DNA of 64,000 bases, taken from Owenia fusiformis. Its lineage: Eukaryota; Annelida; Polychaeta; Sabellida; Oweniidae. Within the stretch, counting starts at the first letter, position 1. Each line of letters starts with the position of its first letter. The position numbers and the translations under genes are program-made. The stretch spans positions 14,494,822-14,558,821 of the forward strand of contig CAIIXF020000008.1 in assembly GCA_903813345.2 (NCBI GenBank), in the 5' to 3' direction. The notes under the pieces are model-generated. The model had not been told where the DNA came from, did not search any database, and saw nothing but the letters and a program-made list of their open reading frames with translations. Below are positions 50,605 to 62,500 of the stretch, piece after piece.

Positions 50605-51207
50605 AAGGAATATTCCTGGCCAGACCATTTCTCTCCTAATATGGTAGCTATAACCATATATATACTTTCCATATTTAGCAAAACAGGGAAAAAATGTTTT
50701 GATATGGTCAATATTGATCACTTGAAAATGTAGTGCTGAATTCCAGTAGGCTGCCATCTTTTAATATTTCACTCAGGAAGTGATGTCATCGACTCTCAAC
50801 TTTGCATATAACACTATAAGGAGCTATTAAGAATTACAAAACCAGCTGAATATTCTTTTTCAATTTTGTCTATGATTTAATCCTTCTAAAAGTCTCTTCT
50901 TTTATTCTAAGCTGACAAGCTCTGAACATATTTTTGCGCATAAAGTAAGGATCACTCGTCTAGGAGTGATATTGTGCTATTTTCCTATACTGATATATGC
51001 AAGGTCTTGAAAGTTGAGAGTCGATGACATCACTTCCTGAGTAAAATCTTAAAAGATGGCAGCTTACTGGAAATGAGCACTACATTTTTAAATTATCAGT
51101 ATTGACTATATTAAAACATTTCCCCATGTTTTGCTAAATATGGAAAGTATATATATGATTATAGCTATCACATCAGGATAGAAAAGGTTTGGCCAGGAAT
51201 GTTCCTT
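50605..51207. mobile_element. Foldback element with about 210-base inverted arms
   Basis: AAGGAATATTCCTGGCCAGA at the left pairs with an inverted 'ggccaggaatgttcctt' at the right, and the arms extend inward to 'gatgtcatcgactctcaact' (50784-50803) and its complement near 51010-51030. TA flanks both ends (50603-50604, 51208-51209). The centre is about 190 bases. Confidence 0.78.
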
Positions 51208-51310
51208 TAAGTAGCATAATAAATGAATCCAAAGCTTCATACCTGCAAATGATAGATAAATCCCTACCAAATCAAACGAATGTTTTTATGAATCGCCATG
51301 TTTGTGATCC

Positions 51311-51439
51311 AAGGAGGATTGACTCCCACAATGCAACATCAGTTAACCTTATTTACTCGTGACAGGTTTCAAAATGGCGGAGCGGCATTTTGAAAGCTGG
51401 CACGTGTCATGTTGCATTCTGGGAGCCAATCCTCCCCTT
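51311..51439. repeat. Small inverted repeat, 29-base arms
   Basis: 'aggaggattgactcccacaa' (from 51312) pairs with the segment ending 'gggagccaatcctccc' at 51436, around a short centre with an 'aaaatggcggagcggcattt' palindrome. It is probably a MITE. Confidence 0.6.
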
Positions 51440-52254
51440 GCAGCGTAATCGGGCTCCAAAATCACCTCAACATTTGAAGAGTCGGCATTAACATGTGAAT
51501 ATCCACTTCAACATTTTAAGTTCTTATTTGTCATTATGGACACAAATTCCACTATATTTGGACTTACTAGGACGGATATAGCACTGAATACACTGAAGTA
51601 AGAATTCATTACATGTGCGACAGCATGTAATTTTCATAGCTATATAGTGCTGATATATAATAATATAGGGTGCGTTTTCAAACTAAACAGAGTGCTCCTA
51701 CCAAAATGAATTTGTCTACATACCCCCGAGACTCTCTAAGATAGAATGCACAAATAAAACAAAAATTTTGCTATTATACGTGAAAAGTTGTCTTAAAAAT
51801 TCGAAGTGATTTTACCTGTTAACTCTGTACTTGGTCCGCCATGTTGGCGGAAGGTACACTGAAACGCTAACCCCATTAAACGAAACGAAATTAGAAAAAG
51901 CCATGGCACACATTGTGCGCATGTGCAGCAAAGTTTAAACCAATCAGATCATTTGCAAGGTAACAAGGTAACAAGGTAACCACAATAAACAAACCTGGCA
52001 AATAATACCCTTAGCCTACTTCATTTTAGCGAAATTTCAGCTCAAACTCGTGACAAATGCATTATGCATACGCTGGTATGAAGCCTCGGAGACACTCATT
52101 TTGGTAAATATGATTTACTGTGTATACTTTTCTGCAGTTTGTGGGAGTTTGGGACATTAAATGTTAGAAATCAAGGAAATATGCCAATTATACGACTTAT
52201 CAATTATTTTGTATCAGAACTATACCAATTCTTTATGTCCCCCACTGTAAATAA

Positions 52255-52983
52255 ATCTAAGATTTTTGACATCTAAAAAGTCACTCGACTTTTTTTGTGA
52301 TTTTGAATCACAGAAAGCATTCTGAAGTTTCAAATTGGCGCCACGTTTAATTTTTTGCATCTGCCTAATGTATACCACTTACCTTTTATTGATTCTTTCA
52401 TAAGTTTCGTCATAAACTTGAAGTTTGACCAAAAGTATCTTTGTTGCCGCTCAATTTTAAAAAAAATGTCCCTTTTCTAATCACCCGGATGTGCGGTTTA
52501 CTTGGACTCGCCCAAAACGAGGGGTTTCAAAAGGCAAGATGGTAGACATGTTGCCACTCTCAGAGAATCTATTCCATAATTTCAACATTACTATGCGGTT
52601 TTACAAGCGAAAAGGATAAGGGCAGGTTGTATATAGGACTGGACAAGATGAAATGAATATTCTAAATAGATGACACCCCTTTCGAAATAAGATGAACTGA
52701 ACCTATCACGTCACCGATTTCTTAGAAGAAATAACATCAGAAAAACAAAAGCTCCGTAGAGAATTTTCGCTTGAAATGTTGAAAAGCAAGCCCAGTTTTC
52801 TATGGGAATATACGGTAATTAATAGTTACGTGTACAATATTACCAAGTTCGATGGTGATTTAGTTAGGCGGTGGATCATTTTGTAAGTACGACAATGTGA
52901 ATTCATGCGACTGTTACTTTTTGGAAGGTTTTTTTGCAAAAAAAGTCGAGTGACTTTTTAGATCATTGTCGAAAATCTTAGAT
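52255..52983. mobile_element. Element with about 43-base TIRs (ATCTAAGATT...)
   Basis: 52255-52297 ('atctaagatttttgacatct' to 'cgactttttttg') is complementary to 52937-52983 with a small indel. The 640-base interior has no ORF. Confidence 0.7.
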
Positions 52984-52999
52984 CTAACATAAAAATATT

Positions 53000-55900
53000 T
53001 ACCGAGTCTGTTTCGTTCTTTCTGATGTTTTGTCCCTTCCCAAATTGGCCTATCGTTTCCTAGTACGTATTTCAATTTAAATCTACCAAAGTTATATCAA
53101 TATACTAAACAACTATTGAAATAATCCGAATTAAATGACTTGTTTTCGCACTTGTTTTTGCTCGGACAGAGAGCGGAAGTTGAGGCCCGGAAGTTGCAAA
53201 ATGACAAGAAATAGATGGTCTAGTCGACTATAATAAATTATAACTTTAGGTCTTGGTTTTACCTTATACATGAATAAAATTTATTTTCAATAATATGAAT
53301 TATTTCAAGACTTTTAAGTCTATTTAATTGGCACTTATTTTAAATTGCAATATAAATTCAAATATGGTCTGGGGGACTTACTGTCGCGGGAAATTTGAAA
53401 TTTGACCAGGATATATTTTGATCCTTTATATCATCTATATCATAGAGAATGATTGGCCTCGGTGGTTTGTTTAGAAGCTGGTGATGTAAGAGATCTAAGT
53501 ACCCCTCTTTGTTTAAAAATGAGCTAGTTGGTTGATCTCCAATCTTTCTTTGTGGAAACTTCTAGGGAAACTTAGTTTAAAGGCCCTGTGCAAAGTTTGA
53601 AATATTGCTTTTATCATTCCATGGGCTTTCAACTAGAAGGGTAGGCAACTTCCCATATTTCCTTTGCCTTTGGGTTTCGTCAAAATTGGAGAATGTACAC
53701 ATTCCAAGAAAATCTTATTTTGTCCTTATGGAAGATTTCAAGAATTAATTTACATACATGTTGACAATTTAATAATAAATGGAAGTCATCGTTATTATGA
53801 CAAAAGTGAACATTCTCAAACAAAATTTTTTTTTGAATGTGTTCTTGAATAATTACCCACAATGCAATACTCAAAGAGAACATCTTGATACCTCTTATTC
53901 TTATTGGTCTTTTTTGTTTACTTTTACATGAGATTGAATATATTTTAATGCTTTAATCATGTTGAAAATTGATTTCTATTCAAAATAATACTAAAACATA
54001 TACATTTATAATACTTTTTGAAATATTACCTTGATGATCTCATGTTATAACACAGAGTTGCATACCCATCTAATTAAAAGCCCGTGATCATTCATTTACC
54101 CTATTTATCACTTTAAAGATTTTTCTAGTATTTCTGAAAGAAATTCTGTTCAAAAAAATTTGTCAACTCTTTATTTCTCAATTGTATTCAAATAAAAATC
54201 ATCAAATATTCCACTAGATCTATACCATCGTACACAGTGCAAGACATTATCCGTCACCATTGCAAATATTGAACAAAGGGCACATTATTTCAATAAGTTT
54301 ATTTCTCGCTTAGGCCTATTTATAACTGATTTTCTTAATTTTTTCGACAATAAACACATTACGATAAATGCTGGTATGAATTATCGCTTCTTAAAAGATC
54401 TATGGTTTAACTTTATATGGGGCCTTTAATACTGTCTCAGTCTAACTTGTATGTTTATCACAAGATCAATGGTGTTCAGCCACAGCTGATTGGTCTGTGG
54501 AGTCCCTGCAGTGATGTGTGACTATCATGTTAGGGTCTATTGGTCTCATCTCCGTAGAACAAAATATTTTGCAGTAAGAATTATCTTAAAATTGTCTGTG
54601 ATAGTATAGATGAAGTTTTGAGAAAACATTTTTTTATAATAATCTTTTTTATAATAAGCTTTTCAAACCACACTTGATGGAAGTGATCAAATACATTTTA
54701 AAATGGAAAAGGTCAGAGCAGAAAAATTTCATTTAGGCTAGAGCTTGCTTTTTAGGGCTTTAGGCAAGATGATTTTTCAAGTGCTGATATTGTCACACCA
54801 AAGTGTTTCAGTGGAGATGATGGGCTCGATTGCTGTATCATATTGCATTTGAACTTTTTTTGATGGTACCCATTATGAATTAAAACAACAATGGCTTATT
54901 TGGGATCACAATTAGACTCTTTTAACAGAGTTCAGCAAACAGACAAAAAGTAATATTTGTTAAGCTGAAAGCAATGTTTATTACAAAAAATATACATCTA
55001 GACATGTGAGAGCAAATTTAGTGCAAGCATATGAACAAACATGATATATTGCAGGTAGTTATCTGTTATAAGGAACATTACTATATACTGTAATAAGGTT
55101 TCCATATATTGCTTGACATTACTACATCTTCTATTCCGATCTTTTAAAAGAACAACCTTATTGCATCTTGTAGTGTGAACATAACCTTAATAACTTAAAA
55201 AATAAACTATACAATGCTCCTTCCTAAATGCTAAATAAACACTTTCTCTTCATGAGATTCTGAAAATATTCTTTCTATCAACTCCTGCCTGTACCTTTGT
55301 AACTAAACTGAGTGTCACAGGATTAATTTGAAGGTTCCCAAAATTATTCAATTCATCATTTGTAAATAATACTGTGACTGTTAATTTACAGATGAAGTTA
55401 TCATCGTTTGATATATTTAACCAGCTGAGTGATAAGATGAGATATGGATCATCTCTGAAGAAATAAATATATAAATATTTTAGTTATTTGCAGTATTTCA
55501 CTTCGTGTATATAGAGCTGAGTTATGATTAATCCACCTCAAGTGGAAAGTCTCCTTTCTCATTTCAGCATTTTCATTGACAAAAATTCGACATCCAAGTA
55601 ATTTGTAAAAATAAAGCACATTGCAGCGATTTACATACAATCATACAATTTTCACTTTGACACTTTTGTTAACAAACACATAGGTTTCGCATGTTACAAT
55701 TTCAGATCCTTAAAAACATTTTCAGGTTCAGTTGTATTGAATGGCAAAACAGATGCAATAGTTTTGGTCTTACTTTTGGATCACCCTGTATGTCATAAAT
55801 GTAAGATTGCTATGAACATTTACAATAATTTAGCAATTCCTGAAACATTCAACATGTGTGTTCACTGGAGTAAATTTTTACACTACATTGTCAGAGTTCA

Positions 55901-57300
55901 CAGAATGATGCTGCAGTGTAATTTCCAGCATTGTAAGTGTAATTTCACAGCATTGCAAGCGTAATTTCACAGCATTGCAAGCGTAATTTCACAGCATTGC
56001 TAGTGTAATTTTACAGAGAAGAATGACTCCATATCAGCATATAGATGCAGGTTACACCCAGACACCATGGATATGTTTTTGATGATAAGTGAAAACATGG
56101 GCTTTCAACTAGAATTGAAAGCCTATGGTGAAAATGTTCCAAAAAGCAGGATTTTAAGAAAAACAATATTTGTACTTTAAATTAAAAGCTTGCTTTACTT
56201 TTTGTACATTTAGCCAAGCAACTGCCCTGATCGCGAGCATCTGCTATAATTTTTTTGTGTTTTAAAAATGTCTGTATACTATATACCTATAAGCAGATAA
56301 GTGTGCAGTCAAAATTTGTATCAGATCAGAGTAATAAATTATAAAGAAAATGTATACACCAATTACTTACAGCCTAACTAATTAAATACTATGTAATCAT
56401 CATGTAGCCTAGTTCATGTAGTTACCATTAATGGGTTGTAGCCCAAGGCTCAATGAATTGTGGAAGATTTTAAGCATGACTGTCTTGTATCAAGACTTTA
56501 AATGAGCATGGTAGCCCAAAAGCTAGGTATTAGGATAGAGGACTTAAGTGCATTAAATCACATACAGTATATTGAGTCAGATGCTTAAATCTTTTCACAC
56601 ATTGCAGCAGATACTTTTTGCAAATTTTTGCAAGGTTTGACATTTTGAATAGCACCTATCTTGCTATTCATTGATACCATTTATACATGTAGTTAAAAAT
56701 GCAGACTCAACTCAAATGCCAACTTGAAATTAGGTTAAAAAATCTAAATGCATATTATGTTCTGATTGGCTAACTTGTGGTACATTGACATAGTATATCA
56801 TGCCAAGCTATGTGTGAAAAGTATTTACAGAATATTTTAATAAAAATGCACTTTTTTGAGTGAATGAACGCTGTATTTCCCTCAACACAGAATAAAGCAG
56901 AATGGTTTCCTAGTCTTTCTAAACTGAATTATTCAAACATGAGATATGTAACAGCACCTAGATTAAATTCTGATTTATCTTATTTCAATATTTTAGTTGG
57001 TTATGACCTTGGATGAAGAAAAGATATGTGACACTTTTGAACTCCAATTGACAGGTTCAGCTCCTGATTTAAGTAAAATTATTTTCTTAAATTATGTGCC
57101 TAGACATTTGAGTAATTTTGGTACTTATCACAAAAAACTGGGAATTCATTGTTACACACAAGCTCAAAATTCTGTTATCAAATAATAGGATTTGAGTATC
57201 CTTCTTTTCTTCATCCTAGGTTACTATTTGTATGACCTATTTACAAATACAGTGTACATGTAATCAGATTTCATGTTTCAGTTACTGTAGTCAAATCAAA
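53000..57300. other. Intergenic region, no gene supported
   Basis: It is AT-rich with only short chance ORFs, none with domains or splice structure. A 20-base tandem at 55910-56017 is the only clear structure. Confidence 0.4.
55910..56017. repeat. 20-bp minisatellite (AGCATTGCAAGCGTAATTTC-like), about 5 units
   Basis: Units 'cagcattgcaagcgtaattt' recur every 20 bases with minor changes. Confidence 0.85.
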
Positions 57301-57308
57301 AGCAATCT

Positions 57309-58331
57309 GAACCAGAACAACGGCAACGCCAAAGCGTAGCGAATCCCATCGAACAGAAATGGCTGGCATGTGCCACGCTTATAGTATTCACATACCAAAT
57401 ATGAACAAAATAGCTTCACTACTTTTCGAGTTATAGTGAAATACGTTAAAATGGCGGCCATTTTTCAAAAATTGTTTTCAAAATGGCCGCCTCCTACCAA
57501 AAGTGTCACTGTCATAGGACAGTGTGCCAAGCTTATAGTATTCACATACCAAATATGAACAAAATCGCTCCACTACTTTTCAAATTATAGTAAAATATGT
57601 TAAAATGGCGGCCATTTTTCAAAATGGCCGCCTTCTACCAAAAGTGTCATAGGACAGTGTGCCATGCTTATAGTATTCACATACTAAATATGAACAAAAT
57701 CGCTCCACTACTTTTTGAGTTATAGTAAAATACGTTAAAATGGCGGCCATTTTTCAAAATGGCCGCCTTCTACCAAAGGTGTCTTTAGACAGTGTGCAAT
57801 GCTTATAGTATTCACACACCAAATATGAACAAAATCGCTCCACTATTTTTTGAGTTACAGCAAAAATCGTAAAATGACGAGAAAAGGCCGCCATTTTTCA
57901 AGATGGCTGCCATGTGCTTCTTTAATATCTACATTTGTAGCATTATTAATGTCCTTTATAATTTTTTTACATTTAAAACATATTGCTATTACAGTTTTAC
58001 ATATTGCACCTAAATTACTGTAAAATCGGCACTAAAATGGCCGCCATTTTGAAATGAGCGGCCATTTTGAAAATCGGCTTTCAAGCAGAACTTCTACCCC
58101 CATAGGGTATATGTGTACAAAATATGAACAAAATCGGGCCAACGGTATTTGAGTTATTGCCCGGACGGACGGACGTACGTACGGACGGACGGACGTACGG
58201 ACGGACGGACGTACGTACGGACGGACGGACGGACGTACGTACGGACGGACGGACGGACGGACGGACGGACGGACGGACGGACGGACGGAGGCGTTCCCTA
58301 TATCCCTCCGAACTTCGTTCGATGGGATAAT
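57309..58331. mobile_element. Family-1 element, best-preserved copy
   Basis: It starts 'gaaccagaacaacggcaacg', then GAATCCCATCGAACAG. Five cassettes of about 120-170 bases follow, each with 'aacaaaatcgctccactact', 'aaaatggcggccatttttca' and 'gtgtgccatgcttatagtat'. It ends in a long CGGA/CGTA tract, 'tatccctccgaacttcgttc' and GATGGGATAATA. The terminal ATCCCATCGAAC and GTTCGATGGGAT are inverted repeats. Confidence 0.8.
58156..58288. repeat. (CGGA)n / (CGTA)n microsatellite within the family-1 element
   Basis: About 33 tetranucleotide units. The reading frames through it are Arg/Thr/Asp or Ser/Val/Arg/Pro repeats and are not genes. Confidence 0.95.
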
Positions 58332-59582
58332 AATGATTAATACAGACAAAAAAAATATATCATTAATTTACATTACCAGAAATTCAACTCTTGGTCACCT
58401 TAACTGGTCATCACAACAGAACTGCAACAGCAGTTAATCCTTCATTTGAGATGACCTGTTTATTGTTATGATTTCTTTTATGATTCATTGAGGTCCAACA
58501 TGTCCAACAGTGGTGTAACTGTAGTTCAATCAGCTGTATAGTTCAAAGTCTGTTTTAGTTCAACTATTGTTAGAGTTGACTTGAACATACAGTATATATA
58601 CAGTATATATTCGTGAACAGATGAAAGTAATCCCAAGTAATTTGTAGTATCTGCATGAGTCTTCACAGGGTTTTTAGGTCATGTAGGTTGTGTCAAAATC
58701 TCAACTTTCCCCGAGAGAAAATTTATAAGACTAATCCATAACTGTTGATATTTTGACACATTTGTTTACTCTAACTTGTGTTTAAAGTGCCAATCAGCTC
58801 AAATTTCCCCCTTGTTTTGATAATTATCTCATGTATACAAAAAAATACTTTTTTGATCCAGAGAAATATGTGTATTATAACTATGTACATGCCTAAATAA
58901 AGCGCCTTATAAAGCCTTTTATGAGTACCTAAAAAATATCCTCAACGATCCCTGATGAATCTTCAGATTTAAATTTTAGATGAGGATTGGAAGTAGTTCT
59001 TGCCACTTTTTGATTCTTAATAATACTCTACAACAATATGATTTCAGTAACCCAGTAAATGTATTAAACTGATTTTACATTAAAAATATAAGATCATAAA
59101 ATTAGTAGAACCACTTCCATTTTTGTTTTTTTGTTTATTGATTTTGATTTTACAACAAAAATGTAAGATCATGAAATTAGTAGAACCACTTCCATTTTTG
59201 TATTTTTGTTTATTGATTTTCAACAATCATGTTGATGGAATACTGTATGTCCCATCTGTTTGAAAGTCATATGTAAGACTAGAATGCCTCATATAGCTCT
59301 TAATAGGCCTATAGATTAAAGCATTTCATAATTCTAAGACACAAATCACCTAAATTTTGAGGGGTAGGATAGGAGTCAAGTAAAAACTTAATTACTCATT
59401 ACGTTATTCATAAATTTTTATGTTAATCAATGTAATATACATTCCTCCTGTTCAATTTATGAGACCTCTATCTGTCTATTCTCTATAAAACATGTTGTTT
59501 AAAATATGACAGTATTGACACTATTCACAGGTGGTCTTTTAAATTAATTGCCTTACAAAATACATATCATTCAATTTTGTGT
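58332..59582. other. Spacer downstream of gene D
   Basis: It holds a 77-base direct duplication at 59100-59225 ('ttagtagaaccacttccatt'). On the minus strand, AATAAA at 59214-59209 and 59139-59134 are candidate polyadenylation signals 370-450 bases after the gene D stop. No other gene is seen. Confidence 0.4.
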
Positions 59583-62500
59583 TTAAACAATGGGTCCCTG
59601 TTGCAGATCTGAGTTGGCATTACTTTGTGGTCCGTGAACAAGTGGTTGGGTAGCACCTGTCACATCTACTGAAGCCTCAGTTGTAACATTTATCGAAGGC
59701 TCGGTTGTAGCCTGGGAGGCGACATCACTTTGTGGCACAGGGCCTGCACTTGCACCTTGGGGGGTAACGGGGCTCATTGCAGCTTCATATGAGGGAGGAA
59801 GGAATTTATTTCCTTCTTCAATCACGGTTTCATATGCTGGTGGAGCTGGCATCGCACCAGTAGGGGTACGATTTGCATTCATAGGGGTAGGATCTTCTAC
59901 TCCACCCTCCGCATTTGCAACTAGAATATCATGGTCCTCAGATGTCGTGGCTTGACGTAAAATGGCAGCACGGAGGAACTCAGTGAACAACCAACTCCTC
60001 ACTCGTGCATTTTGCTGTGCAGCCATGATTCTTCGACTAGAAGCAAAACATTTCAGATTAAGCTTAACAGTATTAATGACTTAAACATAGTCAACTAGAA
60101 ATCGGCAACTCCTCGGAGTGGCAAATCCCAACAAACACTATATTCATGGATCTGTAGATGTCACAATGTAATATTTACCAACTATTCTATCCTTGATTTA
60201 ATTTTTGATAGATCAAAAGACAGATTAGACTAAGAGAAATTGTATAAGCATTTGGGTAAACATTTGGGCATTTCAAAGACACAAATCATAAAGACAATAC
60301 AATATTTGAGATCTAATATATACATTGTAGTATCATATAGCCATAGCCTTGAAGTAAGTAATAGTGAAGTAAGTAATGGCAGCCATTTTGAATTTCTGAG
60401 ACACAAATTAGAAAAACAATACCATAAGTGTGATCTACTCTAAAATTCCTTCAATTTGAGTATAATTCAGCCATACTTTGAAGAGATCAGCAATTTATTG
60501 CAAAATCCCACATTAGACAGCCATTTTGAACTTGACGAGGCCTGAATCAGAAAAAACTAGGATAGAATATTTACAATCTACTCTAAATTGCCTCTCATTT
60601 GAGTATAATAATCTAATAAAGCTATACTTCTGAAAGATATCACAGAGTCTAGTAGTCTGACTGACTGATGGAGGGCTTCCCTATATCCCTACCGAAATTC
60701 GTTTGTTGGGATAATAAACCAATGAATAGTTCTGTTTAAATAAAAGAAATGAGAATGCCTATCTTTCCTGCTAGATACAGGCGTTGCACTTTTACACTGA
60801 CATACATACACTCACATCATATAATATAACGTGTCAGCACGATTTTTACATTTAACATAATTATTTTAACATTTTTGTTGCCCATTTAATGTTGTAATGT
60901 ACAACTTCTGTTTATAAATATTACTTTTGAGAAATTTATTCAATACCGTAGAGCTTCTTTAATGATTTGATGTGTTATGCTTACAATTGCCCCCATGGTG
61001 AACTTCATACCTACGAATGTACAATCTCAGTCCAATACTGAGAAGTAAGACGACAAATACCACAACACCGACAATTGGGTAGAGAACAGTATTCTGTACA
61101 GTTGTGCCACCACTGTTATACTGTACACTGGAGTCATCAGGCATGTCAGGATATTGGTTAAAATCTGTGTCCGGCAATTTAGGGAGGAAGGGAATGGTTG
61201 TGGCTGAAAAAAAGAAAAAAGATTTTGTGTCATCAAATCCTATTGAAATATGTATATTAAGTCAGACCAGTGTTTTTATAAGGCAAAATCCATCCATACT
61301 CAAACTCATCATATTTTACATTTGAAAACTAACCATGCAGTCCAAGACTCCATATAGCAGTATAGTGGACTTATTATATAGTGTACATTAAAACACAAAA
61401 TCTGATTTTTGCTAAAATTTGAGAGTCCAAGGGGAATCCTCATATTTCGATGCTATAAAAAACAATACCCTTTCCAGTAGATTTTTAAAAGTAAAGTGCT
61501 TTTTCCAGGGAATCAAAAACATGGTAGTTTTTCCAGTAGAGCTTGCAAAGAATGGCACATTTTTGGATGACTTAAAAAAGTAGTTTTTACTGAAGATTAA
61601 AAAACTGTTTTTCCGGAAACCTTTTGAAAAATTGTACTGTAATTAAAAAAAATTTAAAAAAACATGCTTACTCTGGTAGATTTTTGAAAAAAGTGCTTTT
61701 CTATTGAATCTAAAAAACTGCCACGTTAGAGGTATAAGCCTTTAGTATTGCATTTCAACTCTTACTTGGTATTGATCCTTTCATCAATCCCACCACTAAG
61801 CTGAAACTATCTTTACTTGGTTCCCCTTTATAGCTTATCAAAACCTTCGAATTTTTAGCAAATTCTTTGGCCGCTTCCATATCTTTCATCTCTCCAAGGT
61901 CCTCTTTGTAGTATACATATTCTTTTGAACTTAGTCCAGAATCGGATATGCTTGAGAAGTCAAATTTGGTGGTTTTTTCCCCAGCCCATCTACTGTACTT
62001 ATTTCCTAATAGGTATTCCTTGGCAAGCAAGTCATACACTGTTATTCTACAATAAAACAATGATTTTCAATTATTTTTCATTATTACACATTCGAACATG
62101 ACTGTATTCACGCCTTCTATAAAATGTGAACAAAGTCAACATTTCACCCGGGGTATAATCGCGAACAATACCCCTGGTAATATGAGTAATGAATGACGTC
62201 ATAACGGTGGGCCGTAGTAATGGCGGACCATAAATGAATATTCAAAACATTTTGGAGAGTTTTCATGTTCGAATCATAATATAGACCTCGGATCAGGTGT
62301 AATGTTGTCGTATACACCCCTTAGGGCTAGGCACAAAAGCTTTTGAACCCCTCACTCCCTTCGGTCATTTGGGGTACAGAAAACGTTTGTGCCTAGCCCT
62401 GCGGGGTGTATTCGACAATATTACCCCTGCTCTTCGGTCTTTCTTAAATAATATACTAGTAATCATAGAAGAATCAGAGATGAGACTGCAGTGGACTGAG

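Noticed and set aside
53664-57185. Several ORFs of 60-75 aa
   Set aside because: They show no domain, splice context or conservation within the window, and lengths are as expected by chance.
58032-58349. SVRP/RTDG repeat ORFs
   Set aside because: They are products of the (CGGA)n microsatellite.
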